A program made the position numbers and the translations under genes. From positions 124,001 to 188,000 of the forward strand of contig NZ_CADIKI010000001.1 in NCBI RefSeq assembly GCF_902859935.1: 64,000 nucleotides of DNA, in the 5' to 3' direction. The notes under the pieces are model-generated. The model saw nothing but the letters and a program-made list of their open reading frames with translations. It was not told the DNA's origin and made no database searches. This DNA comes from Paraburkholderia fynbosensis (lineage in GTDB: Bacteria; Pseudomonadota; Gammaproteobacteria; Burkholderiales; Burkholderiaceae). This document shows, one piece after another, positions 19,905 to 29,013 of the stretch (its first letter is position 1; each line of letters opens with the position of its first letter).

Positions 19905-20001
19905 TCAGGCAACACGGTTGAATCACCACGAATGAAGCGGGAACCTGCGGCGGTTGCTCCTGACTGCCGCGGGGTGCTGCTGAACTAGGTAGCCGCCGTG
20001 C

Positions 20002-21180
20002 TCATCCCGCGTGGGAGATGAGTTCTGAAAACGTCGACGAAAAGCGATCCGATGCGCGATCTGATGTGCTGCTATTGCTGTCCGATAGCGGGGCTGCGAC
20101 CGGCGCCTCACCGGGATAACGGCGCAACGGTCCACGGAATGCATTGAGCGGACCGTGCAGCGGCGCGCCATGATTCACCGCGACCGGCTCCGGCACGTGA
20201 CGCAAGGCGGGCAACGGACGTGCCGTTTGTCTAGGTGCATAGACCGAGGGCGCACGAGCCGCGTTCGCGGGTTCGGCCGCGGCCTGCGTCGCGCGTTCCC
20301 GGTCGATCCACTGCTGCGCCCAGTCGAGCGCGTACTGCTCAGCCTCGTGCGCATCGGCGAAGCGCGGGCCGACGAGGCCGGAACGCTCGACGCGCTTGCC
20401 GTCCTTCATGATTTCCGCCCACGCGCGATACATCTCGTTCGGCACCTGCTCCGCCACGACGTAGATCAGATAGCCGTGCGGGCCGGCGATCTGCATGCCG
20501 CGTGGCGCGAGGCTCAGTGACAACGGGCTGCGCTGATCGTCCGGCGCATGCGCGTGACGTGCCGACGCGATCGCCGAATTCAACTGGCCCATCGCGGTGC
20601 CGACCGCACCCGCTTCGCCGAAATCGGCAGACACAGCGGCACGCGTGGCGGACGTTGCAGCGCTTGCCGGCGCGCGCGCCACCGGCGTTGCTGTCGCCAA
20701 GCCGGACAATTGCCGCGTCATATCGGCGATCGGATCAGCCGAGCGCCAGTTGGCGAGCGTGCTCGACACGCCCGGCGCCTGCCACGATTCGGGACTCTTC
20801 CAGGACACGCCGCGCAAACTCTCGTCGCGCATGCTGGGTGTTTCCGCGACCGGCGCCGCGGGTTTGGCCGTGACGGGCGGCGCCGGCTGGGGGACGTACG
20901 CGAAAGTGCGCCCGGTCTGCGACAACAACCGGACCATCTCGAGCAGCGTGCCGTTCAGTTGCCATTCCTCAAACCGGCGACGGCACGTGGGGCCCGACGG
21001 ATAGCGGCCCGGCAGTTTCGACCAGGGCTCGCCGGTAGTCAGAATCCACAGGACGGCATTCGCCACGATACGCGGTTCGGCGCGGGGCCGGCCGCGTCGG
21101 TTCAGACGGACGGCCGGCTCATCGGAGACAAGCGCTGCCAGCAGCGCCCATTCGTCATTGCTTAGCTCATCGAAAAACAT
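20002..21180 (-). CDS. Transposase-type DNA-binding domain (DUF4096-like) fused to an uncharacterised C-terminal domain
   Basis: 392 residues. The first ~88 resemble the N-terminal DNA-binding domain of IS5-type transposases: LSNDEWALLAALV, then RRGRPRAEPR, NAVLWILTTGEPWSKLP and CRRRFEEW. The DDE catalytic domain is absent. A Pro/Ala-rich low-complexity middle (about 95-215) leads to a compact region (about 220-310; GYLIYVVAEQVPNEMYRAWA, DAHEAEQYALDWAQQW) of unknown family, then a disordered Ser-rich tail. GGAG lies 8 bases before the start. Codon use matches host genes. Its place beside bceA and loss of the catalytic part suggest a domesticated DNA-binding protein, perhaps an EPS regulator; that role is inference. 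Confidence 0.75.
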   Translation of the reverse strand: MFFDELSNDEWALLAALVSDEPAVRLNRRGRPRAEPRIVANAVLWILTTGEPWSKLPGRYPSGPTCRRRFEEWQLNGTLLEMVRLLSQTGRTFAYVPQPAPPVTAKPAAPVAETPSMRDESLRGVSWKSPESWQAPGVSSTLANWRSADPIADMTRQLSGLATATPVARAPASAATSATRAAVSADFGEAGAVGTAMGQLNSAIASARHAHAPDDQRSPLSLSLAPRGMQIAGPHGYLIYVVAEQVPNEMYRAWAEIMKDGKRVERSGLVGPRFADAHEAEQYALDWAQQWIDRERATQAAAEPANAARAPSVYAPRQTARPLPALRHVPEPVAVNHGAPLHGPLNAFRGPLRRYPGEAPVAAPLSDSNSSTSDRASDRFSSTFSELISHAG

Positions 21181-21762
21181 TGGATTTTCTCCACGCGGCC
21201 TGGCCTGGCCGCGGCGTTGGACCTGCCACGGATTCAGCTTTCACGATCCGTGTGCGGCCCTCGGTTGCACAAATATGTTTGGTACGTTCAGTTGGCTGGT
21301 CAATACCGCCCTGACTTAGTGCGGTTTGTCCCTATTGCGAAGCACAGAACGTGGTCTCACTCGTGCATGGGAGAATTTGTGCACGAAGCATACCATCCCA
21401 GGGTTTGCGTGAGTACAGTTGAGACAAGTGTTACGGATAGAAACAATCTTGTCCTTTTCACTGCGTCTTTACACTCATTGCCGTCACACTAGTGTTGACG
21501 GAATCTCACAGCGAAGCGTTGTATTGCAAAGCACAACAACGTGCATCGCGGTCGAATAGGATTTACCAATCCTACACGTATTTTGAAGCGCATTTCAATG
21601 CGTGATAGCAGCGCGGGAATGGCCGGCGCGCGACCGGACGGTCGCGCTGACTGAATCTATGCATGACGCAAAATGAGGGGGTTGCGATGGACGCACGCCG
21701 TGCCTGCGATGCGCCCTCTTTCTCGTGATGCGGTCCCTTCGACGAGGCCTGTTGGCCCGCTT
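21181..21762. other. 580-bp non-coding region with several inverted repeats
   Basis: No credible gene. GC content is visibly lower than in neighbouring genes. Features: a possible minus-strand promoter for the DUF4096-like gene (GGTCAA 21298-21303 and AATATG 21272-21277, read on the minus strand as TTGACC and CATATT, with a long 20-bp spacer); an inverted repeat TCGTGCA/TGCACGA near 21360-21386; a near-palindrome centred on ACTAGT at about 21480-21501; and AGGATT-tacc-AATCCT near 21558-21573. Confidence 0.5.
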
Positions 21763-22059
21763 CTAGCGAGTCGGTTTGGTGGCGTTCTCACCCACCACCG
21801 TCGTCCACTCGCGCACGCGCCAACGCGTCACGAGTCCGGCGAGCACATACGGATCCCTTCTGGCAAAGGCTTCTGCGGTAGCGGCAGAGTCGCTTTCGAA
21901 GAGCAGCACCGCGCCGTCCGTAGGGTCGGCGAGCGCGCCGGCGAGCAGCAGTTCGCCGCGCTCCGACGCCGCCCACGCGAGTTTCAGATGCTCGTCCCGA
22001 TACGCCGGACGCCGTTCCAGGTAGTCGGAAACGAAGTCGTACATCAGCAGGTAGTGCAT
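21763..22059 (-). CDS. YciI-like (YCII domain) protein
   Basis: A 98-residue single-domain protein of the YCII family (ferredoxin-like alpha+beta fold). The N-terminal MHYLLMYDFVSDYLERRPAYR is typical, followed by DEHL with the conserved His24, and later AGALADPTDGAVLLFE and a RDPYVLAGLV block. Family members are small putative enzymes, mostly of unknown substrate. GGAGGG seven bases upstream supports ATG 22059. It stands alone. Confidence 0.8.
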   Translation of the reverse strand: MHYLLMYDFVSDYLERRPAYRDEHLKLAWAASERGELLLAGALADPTDGAVLLFESDSAATAEAFARRDPYVLAGLVTRWRVREWTTVVGENATKPTR

Positions 22060-22496
22060 GGCGAGCCCTCCTATGGCTGGCTAGAGATGGTAAACCGCAG
22101 CGCGTTGGCGCCAACATCACCGATCCGATTCACCTTGGAATTTTATGCCGATTTACTATTCATTTGCATTCGCAGCAATGCTGAATACATTTCAACCTTT
22201 CAATCAATGGTCCAAATAGTGGATAAGTCGATTCCATGAAATAAGCTTAATTAATTGATCTGGATTGCATAACATATTTCCATGCGGGCCTCATTCGCCC
22301 GTTTCAAACGGCGACGGGCGGTGCGGCCCCCGTCGCGTCAGGGAAAACGAGCGTGAGCACCTGTCAACCGGAATGCGCTTTTGTCCGTTCAGGCAGACAG
22401 CATTTGCCATAATGGACGTGCCGGGGGGCCCTGGATGCCGTTGACGCCCACGCGCATGAACGACCAAAAACGTTTTCACCACCGATGGAGTGTCAC
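22060..22496. other. Intergenic region between the YciI-like and PsiF genes
   Basis: 437 bp between divergent genes. The stretch 22140-22280 is AT-rich and likely promoter-bearing; 22290-22460 is GC-rich with no coding signal. No repeat or RNA gene recognised. Confidence 0.4.
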
Positions 22497-22790
22497 ATGA
22501 AAATCCAATCCGCTATCGCTACGCTGGTGCTGGGCGCGGTTCTCGTTTCGCCGGTGTTCGCGCAGAACAGCCAGCAAACCAAAATGGCCGACTGTAACAA
22601 GCAGGCCGGCGACAAGAAAGGCGACGAGCGCAAGGCGTTCATGAAAACCTGCCTGTCCGCGAAGCCGGCCGCCGCGCCGATGACCCAGCAGGAAAAAATG
22701 AAGGTATGCAACACGCAAGCCACCGGCAAGAATGGCGACGAGCGCAAGGCCTTCATGAAGACTTGCCTGTCGTCGACGCCGGCTAACTGA
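22497..22790 (+). CDS. PsiF-repeat periplasmic protein
   Basis: A 97-residue secreted protein. The signal peptide covers residues 1-23 (VLVSPVFA, cleavage before QNS). Two PsiF repeats follow, each with a CN-x-QA start, a GDERKAFMKTCLS end and a conserved pair of cysteines, separated by a short linker. PsiF-family proteins include a phosphate-starvation-induced protein of E. coli; the molecular role is unknown. Start ATG 22497 follows GATGGAG. No partner gene nearby. Confidence 0.85.
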   Translation: MKIQSAIATLVLGAVLVSPVFAQNSQQTKMADCNKQAGDKKGDERKAFMKTCLSAKPAAAPMTQQEKMKVCNTQATGKNGDERKAFMKTCLSSTPAN

Positions 22791-23054
22791 GTACGACCGA
22801 AATGCAGCGCATCGGCGTCATGCAACTAGCATGATGACCGGGCGCTGATTGCTTGAACACGGCCGCGCCAACATCCGCTTTGATGTCTCGCGCGGCCTCC
22901 CGCTTGCCTCGCCTCTCATCCCCTTCGCAGTCCGACCGCCTGAACCCGCCGTTTTCTTCTATGATGGCTGCGGAGACGGCCCACCCCCATATACAAACAT
23001 TAGACGGGCCGCCATCTTGTCGTTGGTGCTGCTGAGCATCGATTGGAGGCAAGG

Positions 23055-23504
23055 ATGGTATCGAAGCATAAAAACCGCTGGTTGAGGCGGTGGCTGCTCG
23101 TCATCGTTTTCTGGGCCGTGCCCGTGGCGATCGTCGCGGTCAGCGAGATCCGCGAGGAAATGGCATATAACGCCGTCGACCTCGACCGCGCGCTGACCAC
23201 CTGGAATTTCACCGCGGCACAACGCGCGGCCGGCGCGGCCGCGCGCTGCCACGGCAAGCCCGACGAAGCCCGGGCCGCGGGCTGTCCCGCCGACGTGCTG
23301 GCCGCCAATGCGCCCCGCCAGCAGGACGCACGCAACGAGTACAGCGTGCGCCGCACGACGCTGATCGGGTATCTGTGGCATGCGTTCGTCGGCTACTGGG
23401 TGGTGCCGGCGGTCGTGCTGCTGCTGATCGGCATGCTGATCGGCATGGTGCGCCGTGCACTGCGGCGCCCGCCGCCGGTCAAGAGTCCGGCGAATCATGG
23501 ATGA
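23055..23504 (+). CDS. Hypothetical two-TM inner-membrane protein
   Basis: 149 residues with an N-terminal membrane segment (about 12-33, WLLVIVFWAVPVAIVAVS) and a second one near the C-terminus (about 112-135, rich in V, L and I), bracketing a ~75-residue probably periplasmic loop that contains two cysteines. The cytosolic ends are Arg/Lys-rich. GGAGG is five bases before ATG 23055. I do not recognise the family. Confidence 0.65.
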   Translation: MVSKHKNRWLRRWLLVIVFWAVPVAIVAVSEIREEMAYNAVDLDRALTTWNFTAAQRAAGAAARCHGKPDEARAAGCPADVLAANAPRQQDARNEYSVRRTTLIGYLWHAFVGYWVVPAVVLLLIGMLIGMVRRALRRPPPVKSPANHG

Positions 23505-23883
23505 GGCGGCGGCGCCCTTCCTGCCACTCATCGAATGCGGCGTTCAGGCAACAGTTCCGTTTCGATTTTCAACGCCTGAGCTCGACCCAAAAATCGGTAA
23601 AAAGCACTTTTCTGGCGGACGCCGAGCGTTTGACCAACGTGCGGCCGCGCGCGACGCAGCCCGCCTGGGATGCCCATCAAAACGCCACGCAGGCCCTTTC
23701 AGGCCGGCACAAAGGCAGGTCAAAATTACAGCACGCCCTCTTGCGATCAGCCGCAAAGCCCCGTCACACAAGGCTTCACGCCTGCCGGCGAAGTGCGCGT
23801 TGGCGCTCGCCTGTGATATAACTTAAAGGCAACCCGGCGACATCGCCCTCATGTTGCGCCCCGGAACTACACGGAGAAAAACG
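23505..23883. other. Intergenic region upstream of the Ysc84 lipoprotein
   Basis: 379 bp with no supported gene; the overlapping open frames here lack coding character. TATAAC at 23817-23822 could be a -10 element for the downstream gene, but no -35 at a normal distance is visible. Confidence 0.35.
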
Positions 23884-24477
23884 ATGCAAAGACGAAACTT
23901 CATGTTGAAGACTACCGCTGCGCTCGCTTTCGGAGGCATTGCACTCGCTGGCTGTACGACCACGTCTTCCAGCAGCAACAACAACACGCCTGCCACCAAT
24001 GCCTCGAAGCGCCAGTCGATCGACGCCGCCGTCGACGGCACGCTGTCACGCCTCTTCACGACGGTGAAGGGTTCGCGCGAACTGGTGTCGAAGGCGCGTG
24101 GCGTGCTGGTGTTCCCATCGGTTCTGCAAGCAGGCTTCATCGTCGGTGGCCAGTACGGCGAAGGAGCGCTGCGCGTGGGCGGCGCCTCGGTCGGCTACTA
24201 CAGTACGGTTTCCGGGTCGTTCGGCCTGCAGGCGGGCGCGCAATCGAAGGCGATCATCTTCCTGTTCATGACGCAGGACTCGCTCGACAAATTCCGCAAT
24301 GCGGATGGCTGGTCGGTCGGCGGCGACGCCTCGGTCGCGCTGGTGAAGGTCGGCGCCAACGGCTCAATCGACACGACCACGGCAACCGCGCCGGTCCAGG
24401 TATTCGTGCTGACCAATGCCGGTCTGATGGGCGACCTGTCACTGCAGGGCACCAAGGTATCGCGCCTGAAGATCTGA
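23884..24477 (+). CDS. Ysc84-domain lipoprotein with Tat-like signal
   Basis: A 197-residue lipoprotein: the lipobox LAGC gives Cys24, followed by a Ser/Asn/Thr-rich linker. The rest is a Ysc84/SYLF-type domain (KARGVLVFPSVLQAGFIVGGQYGEG, QSKAIIFLFM, WSVGGDASVALV), a lipid-binding fold in eukaryotic relatives. The signal begins MQRRNFMLK, which fits the twin-arginine consensus. CGGAG lies upstream of ATG 23884. Bacterial members are of unknown function, probably envelope-associated. A strong terminator follows at 24728. Confidence 0.85.
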   Translation: MQRRNFMLKTTAALAFGGIALAGCTTTSSSSNNNTPATNASKRQSIDAAVDGTLSRLFTTVKGSRELVSKARGVLVFPSVLQAGFIVGGQYGEGALRVGGASVGYYSTVSGSFGLQAGAQSKAIIFLFMTQDSLDKFRNADGWSVGGDASVALVKVGANGSIDTTTATAPVQVFVLTNAGLMGDLSLQGTKVSRLKI

Positions 24478-24820
24478 GCGCGCTATCCGGTTGGAAGGTC
24501 TGCGGGGCAAGCGTCTGATCCGCCCAGTTGGGTGAGCGGCGGCGGCCGTGTCAGACGCAGGCCCGCGCGATCTGCGGTTGCAGGGCGGCGGGCGGGAGCG
24601 TCGCGGCGGCGGGTTCGTTCAGGCTGCCGGCCGCCGCTCATCCTCGCGTTCAGGCTGTCCTTCGGGCCTGTGCCGCAAAAGTCCGGCGGCGAGCCAAGGC
24701 AATCTTCAGCATGAAGCAGTAATGAAAAACGGCGGTGTGCATTGCACACCGCCGTTCTTTTTTCACCGTGCCGCGCATGTGGGTCCGCGGACTCGATGCA
24801 GCGTAGTCGAATCCGCCTCG
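24478..24820. other. Convergent intergenic region with terminator
   Basis: 343 bp between the convergent Ysc84 gene and the GT4 gene. Apart from the bidirectional hairpin at 24728-24763, nothing is recognised; the GC-rich left part has only chance open frames. Confidence 0.5.
24728..24763. terminator. Intrinsic terminator, bidirectional
   Basis: Arms 24728-24740 and 24744-24756 are exact 13-bp reverse complements around a 3-base centre. A C then six T (24758-24763) follow on the plus strand, and a run of A precedes on the left, so transcription from both the Ysc84 gene (+) and the GT4 gene (-) can end here. Confidence 0.9.
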
Positions 24821-25891
24821 TCAACTGCCCGACGACGTATCGATCACCTTGAAGCGCGAACGCTTCTGCGCGCGAATCACCGACTGATACGCATCCACGT
24901 ACTGCTGTGCCATCCGGTGGGAAGTGAAGCGCTCCTCGAAGCGCTGCCGCACGCCCGCGCGCGGCATCTTGTGCAGACGGTTGACCGCCGCCACCGCGCC
25001 GATTTCGTCCTCGACGATAAACCCCGTCACGCCGTCTTCGATCACTTCCGGCACCGAGCCGCGATTGAACGCGATCACCGGCGTGCCGCACGCCATCGCC
25101 TCGATCATCACGAGACCGAACGGCTCCGGCCAGTCGATCGGGAACAGCAGCGCATGCGCGCCCGACAGGAATTCGGCCTTCTGGTTATCCGCAATCTCGC
25201 CGATGAACTCCACGTACGGCAAGTCGAGCAGCGGCCGGATCTCGCGTTCGAAGTACTCGCGGTCGGCGGTGTCCACTTTCGCGGCGATGCGGATCGGCAT
25301 CCCACAACGCCCGGCAATGCGGATCGCCGTGTCGACGCGCTTTTCCGGCGAGATGCGGCCGAGAAACGCGAGGTACTTCTGCTCGACCGGCTGCGGCGTA
25401 TAGAGCTGCTCGGGCAAGCCGTGATAGACGGTGGTGAGCCAGCGCGCCTGCGGCAGCGGATGACGCTGCGCGTTCGAAATCGAGATCACCGGCGCGGTGT
25501 TGAAAGTATCGAAGACCGGCTGCTGCTCGGGCAAATCGAGGCGGCCGTGCATTGTCGTGACGAACGGCGTCTCCTGCCGTTTGAACACCGAGAACGAGTA
25601 GTAGTCGAGGTGAAAGTGCAGCACGTCGAACTCGTCGGCCTGGCGGCGCACCAGTTCCATCAGCAGCATGTGCGGCGCGATGCGGTCGCGGATGCCGGGG
25701 TCCAGACGCAGCGCGCGCGGCCAGACCGCTTCGAGCTTGGCGCTGGTGACGGAGTCGCCGCTCGCGAACAGCGTCACGTCATGGCCGAGCTCGACGAGCG
25801 CCTCGGTGATGTACGACACGACGCGCTCCGTGCCGCCATACAGCTTCGGGGGCACCGATTCGGTCAGAGGGGCGATCTGCGCAATCTTCAT
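24821..25891 (-). CDS. Glycosyltransferase family 4
   Basis: A 356-residue GT-B glycosyltransferase. The acceptor side begins MKIAQIAPLTESVPPKLYGG (with GGTERVV next). The donor side has FLGRISPEKRVDTAI and the EX7E motif EPFGLVMIE before AMACGTPVIAFNRGSVPE. GGAGA lies 8 bases before ATG 25891; an ATG five codons upstream is less well placed. It lies downstream of the ATPase and otsA genes in the same direction, but separated by 238 bp with its own upstream region. The substrate is unknown; it is not next to EPS genes. Confidence 0.82.
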   Translation of the reverse strand: MKIAQIAPLTESVPPKLYGGTERVVSYITEALVELGHDVTLFASGDSVTSAKLEAVWPRALRLDPGIRDRIAPHMLLMELVRRQADEFDVLHFHLDYYSFSVFKRQETPFVTTMHGRLDLPEQQPVFDTFNTAPVISISNAQRHPLPQARWLTTVYHGLPEQLYTPQPVEQKYLAFLGRISPEKRVDTAIRIAGRCGMPIRIAAKVDTADREYFEREIRPLLDLPYVEFIGEIADNQKAEFLSGAHALLFPIDWPEPFGLVMIEAMACGTPVIAFNRGSVPEVIEDGVTGFIVEDEIGAVAAVNRLHKMPRAGVRQRFEERFTSHRMAQQYVDAYQSVIRAQKRSRFKVIDTSSGS

Positions 25892-26129
25892 ATTAGGTGT
25901 CTCCATGGACTGACGGCTTGCGCCTCATGGCGGTGCACGTCAGCGACGCCGAGTATGACAGCGCCGTTCACTCCGATCAATGCAACGCGCGACGGTGACG
26001 CAAGGACGCGTGCTCCACTGGCATCGGAGCATTATTCCCTGGCATCCGGCCAAAAGCCCCTAACCTTGCATTTGCTCTGCGCTGTTACAGTCGGCTTACA
26101 TGCGGGCCGCCCCTCTTCAGCCCGAAAGA

Positions 26130-27308
26130 CTAGCGCGCGGGCCATTTCCATGCGGGCAATTCAAGGTCGTCGGCATCGGCGAGGCGCGTCGCACCGAAGT
26201 GTTTCTCCAGCATGATCGACTGGCTCGCCTCCTCGCGTTCGAGCGCCGCGATCAAGCGCGCCGCATGCGACACCACCAGCACCTGCGAATCCGCCGATGC
26301 CCGCGCGATCAGACGCGCGAGCGCCGGCAGCAGGTCCGGATGCAGGCTCGTCTCCGGTTCGTTCAGCACCAGCAGCGCGGGCGGACGCGGCGTGAGCAAG
26401 GCCGCGACCAGCAGCAGATAGCGCAAGGTGCCGTCCGACAATTCCGCGCCTTTCAGCGGCCGCAGTAGACCATGCTGACGCATGGCCACTTCGAAGCGGC
26501 CGTCGTGCGTCGTGACGTCCAGTTGCGAGCCGGGAAAGGCGTCGTCGATTGCCGCGTCGAGCGCGGCTGGGTCGCCGATCTCGCGGATGGTCTGCAAGGC
26601 CGCCGCGAGGTCCGTGCCGTCGTCGCACAGCACCGGCGTATGCGTGCCGATTTGCGGCAGACGCGCAGGCGCTTCTGCGTCGGTGCGGAAATGGTCGTAG
26701 AAACGCCACGAGCGGATCTGCTCGCGCACCGTGACCATTTCGGGTGCGCTGCGCGGGTCGGAGAACTCCGTCATCATGCTGTCGAAACTGGCGACCGGTT
26801 GGGCAACGGTCTGCCACTCGCCATTGCCGTCACGCGTGCGCAAGGCGACGCCGTGGCGGTCGACCAGCAACGCCGACGGCCGCAGCAGCGCGCCGCTCCA
26901 GATGCACTCGCGTTTGATGACCGGGTCGAGCTGGAATTTGCTCGACTGCTGCGGCGTCGGCAAGCCCAGATCGATCGCGTAGCTGAACTCGTCGCTGGCG
27001 AAGCCGAGCCTGAGACTGACCGGCTCCTTGCGGCGCGTCCCCTCGACTGGCGACTCGCCCGCCAGCATCGCGCGCGAAAAGCGCTCGGGGCCGGCCCACA
27101 GCGTCGACGGCAAACCGCCTTCGCGCGCGAGCGATGTGATCACGCCGCCGCGCGCGGTCTCCGCCAGCAAACGCAGCGCGCGATAGACGCTCGACTTGCC
27201 GCTGCCATTCGCGCCGGTGATCACGTTCAGGCGGCCGAGCGGCACGATCAAGTCGCGCAACGACCGGTAACCCGCGATGGCCAGCGCGCTCAGCATGCGC
27301 TTGTCCAT
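26130..27308 (-). CDS. AAA family ATPase, RecF/SMC-like (AAA_15/AAA_21)
   Basis: 392 residues with an ABC-type ATPase core split by a long insert, as in RecF- and OLD-like proteins. Walker A is GANGSGKSS near residue 31, the signature-like motif is LSDGTLRYLLL, Walker B is LLVLNEPETSLHP, and a switch His is in VLVVSHAARLI. No nuclease (TOPRIM) domain is seen. Start ATG 27308 is chosen where the domain begins; a GTG at 27377 overlapping the otsA stop is an alternative with AAGGA upstream. Genes of this type can act in DNA repair or defence, but there is no partner gene here, so the role stays open. Confidence 0.78.
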   Translation of the reverse strand: MDKRMLSALAIAGYRSLRDLIVPLGRLNVITGANGSGKSSVYRALRLLAETARGGVITSLAREGGLPSTLWAGPERFSRAMLAGESPVEGTRRKEPVSLRLGFASDEFSYAIDLGLPTPQQSSKFQLDPVIKRECIWSGALLRPSALLVDRHGVALRTRDGNGEWQTVAQPVASFDSMMTEFSDPRSAPEMVTVREQIRSWRFYDHFRTDAEAPARLPQIGTHTPVLCDDGTDLAAALQTIREIGDPAALDAAIDDAFPGSQLDVTTHDGRFEVAMRQHGLLRPLKGAELSDGTLRYLLLVAALLTPRPPALLVLNEPETSLHPDLLPALARLIARASADSQVLVVSHAARLIAALEREEASQSIMLEKHFGATRLADADDLELPAWKWPAR

Positions 27309-27363
27309 CGTGCGAACGCGAGCGGCGGCAGGTCCGCCGCCGTGACGCCATCCCCATGCGCCA

Positions 27364-28776
27364 TCACTTGTGGCCACCGTCCTTGTTCGGCTTCTGCGCC
27401 GGGATCTTGCGCAGATCGCTCAGGAAGGTGTCGCGCCACACGCCGAGGTCGTTCTTGCGCAGCGCCGCCATGTTGATCTCATGCCGCCGTTGACGCGCGT
27501 CGAGCGGCATCTGCAAGGCGCGCTGCAACGCTTCGCACATGCCGATCGCATCGTGCGGATTGACCAGCAATGCGCCGCTCAACTCCGCCGCCGCGCCCGC
27601 GAACACCGACAACACCAGCACGCCGGGGTCGTCGGGATTCTGCGCGGCGACGTATTCTTTCGCGACCAGGTTCATGCCGTCGTGCAGCGGCGTCACGAAG
27701 CCGATCTGCGATTCGCGAAACAGCGACATTAGTTTCCAGCGGTCGTACTGCTGGTTCAGATAGCGGATCGGCGTGTAGTCGAGGCCCGAGTAGCGGCCGT
27801 TGATTCGCCCTGCTTCGTATTCGAGATCCTGGCGGATCTTCTGATAGGTGGCGACGTCCGAGCGCGTGGGCGGAGCGATCTGCACCAGCGTGACGTTGCC
27901 GCGCCATTCGGGCGAACGCTCCAGCAGATGCTCGAACGCGCGGAAGCGCTCGACGAGTCCCTTCGAGTAATCGAGCCGGTCGACGCTCATGATCAGCTTG
28001 CGGCCTTCGAGGCTCTGCTTCAGGTCGAGCACGTGCTGGCGGCTTTCATAGCGCTTCGCCTGCTCGGCGATTTCGTCGGGGAACACGCCGATGCGGTAGA
28101 CGCCGGTGCGCAGCTTGCGCCCGAACGCTTCGACGAGGCCATCCGCGCTCACCGTGCCGCGCGCGTGGCGCGCCACGTAGTCGTGGAACGCCTGCTCGTC
28201 GGTAGCGGTCTGGAAACCTAGCAGGTCGTAGCACGACAGCGATTTCACCAGTTCTTCGTGCGGCGGAATGTTGAGCAGGATCTGCGGCGCGGGAAACGGA
28301 ATATGCAGGAAGAAGCCGATGCGGTTCGTCACACCCTCGTTGCGCAGCGCCTCGGCGAACGGGATCAGGTGGTAGTCGTGAATCCAGATGATGTCGCCGG
28401 GTTCGAGCAGCTTGATCAGCTTGTGCGCGAGCCATGCGTTGACGCGCCGGTAGCCCGCATACTCCTCGCGCTCATAGCGCGCAAGGTCGTTGCGGTAGTG
28501 GAATACCGGCCACAGCGTCGCGTTAGAAAAGCCGCGATAGTACTGGTCGTAGTCCTTGCGCGTCAGTCCGACGGTCGCGAAGGTGACGGCGCCGTCCTGT
28601 TCCAGCGTAGGCCCTGCATTGGCGACGGTCTCGCTGACCACGTCGCCGCTCCAGCCGAACCACACGCCTCCCGCGTCCTTCAGCGCACCGAACACGCCGA
28701 CCGCGAGGCCGCCCGCCGATCCTTTGGTTTCCGTCGGTGTGGCGACGCGATTCGACACGACGATCAGTCGGCCCAT
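27364..28776 (-). CDS. otsA: Trehalose-6-phosphate synthase
   Basis: A GT20 enzyme that makes trehalose-6-phosphate from UDP-glucose and glucose-6-phosphate; 470 residues, normal length. N-terminal MGRLIVVSNRV, the donor loop SAGGLAVG, then WIHDYHLIP, MSVDRLDYSKG and TPLHDGMNLVAKEY are all family blocks. AGGAGG lies 9 bases before ATG 28776, and conserved sequence starts at residue 1. Trehalose protects against osmotic and desiccation stress; the neighbouring MscS-type channel gene fits. No trehalose-6-phosphate phosphatase (otsB) lies in the window. Confidence 0.94.
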   Translation of the reverse strand: MGRLIVVSNRVATPTETKGSAGGLAVGVFGALKDAGGVWFGWSGDVVSETVANAGPTLEQDGAVTFATVGLTRKDYDQYYRGFSNATLWPVFHYRNDLARYEREEYAGYRRVNAWLAHKLIKLLEPGDIIWIHDYHLIPFAEALRNEGVTNRIGFFLHIPFPAPQILLNIPPHEELVKSLSCYDLLGFQTATDEQAFHDYVARHARGTVSADGLVEAFGRKLRTGVYRIGVFPDEIAEQAKRYESRQHVLDLKQSLEGRKLIMSVDRLDYSKGLVERFRAFEHLLERSPEWRGNVTLVQIAPPTRSDVATYQKIRQDLEYEAGRINGRYSGLDYTPIRYLNQQYDRWKLMSLFRESQIGFVTPLHDGMNLVAKEYVAAQNPDDPGVLVLSVFAGAAAELSGALLVNPHDAIGMCEALQRALQMPLDARQRRHEINMAALRKNDLGVWRDTFLSDLRKIPAQKPNKDGGHK

Positions 28777-29013
28777 GTTGCATGTCCTCCTTGGTTCGCA
28801 CGGCGCGGGCGAGTGTGCTTTGGCGATGCCGGCGGCGGTATTGCGAGTTGCGCCGCCGTTGCCCGAAGCGCGCTGAAGCATGCCGTTGCCGCGCCAGGTT
28901 CGTGAGTGAGTGGACGGTTCGACCGCGAGAGGGCCGATCGGTTCAGGCACGCAATGTAAGCGGGGCACGGTGCCTCATGCACTCACCAAAGTATGCGTTA
29001 CCCGGCGCCCCCG

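Noticed and set aside
20002..21180. Calling this an insertion sequence
   Set aside because: No catalytic domain, no terminal inverted repeats or target duplication seen around the gene.
21217..21492. 91-codon plus-strand frame in the non-coding region
   Set aside because: No ribosome site, no recognisable protein pattern and non-coding base composition.
22818..22834. TCATGC/GCATGA hairpin after the PsiF gene
   Set aside because: Six-bp stem without a T-run; too weak to call a terminator.
23375..23826. Overlapping small frames after the two-TM protein gene
   Set aside because: Two frames cover the same bases, neither has a plausible start or composition; treated as intergenic.
26130..27308. 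AAA ATPase as part of a phage-defence system
   Set aside because: No TOPRIM nuclease domain or partner effector gene next to it; flanked by housekeeping-type genes.
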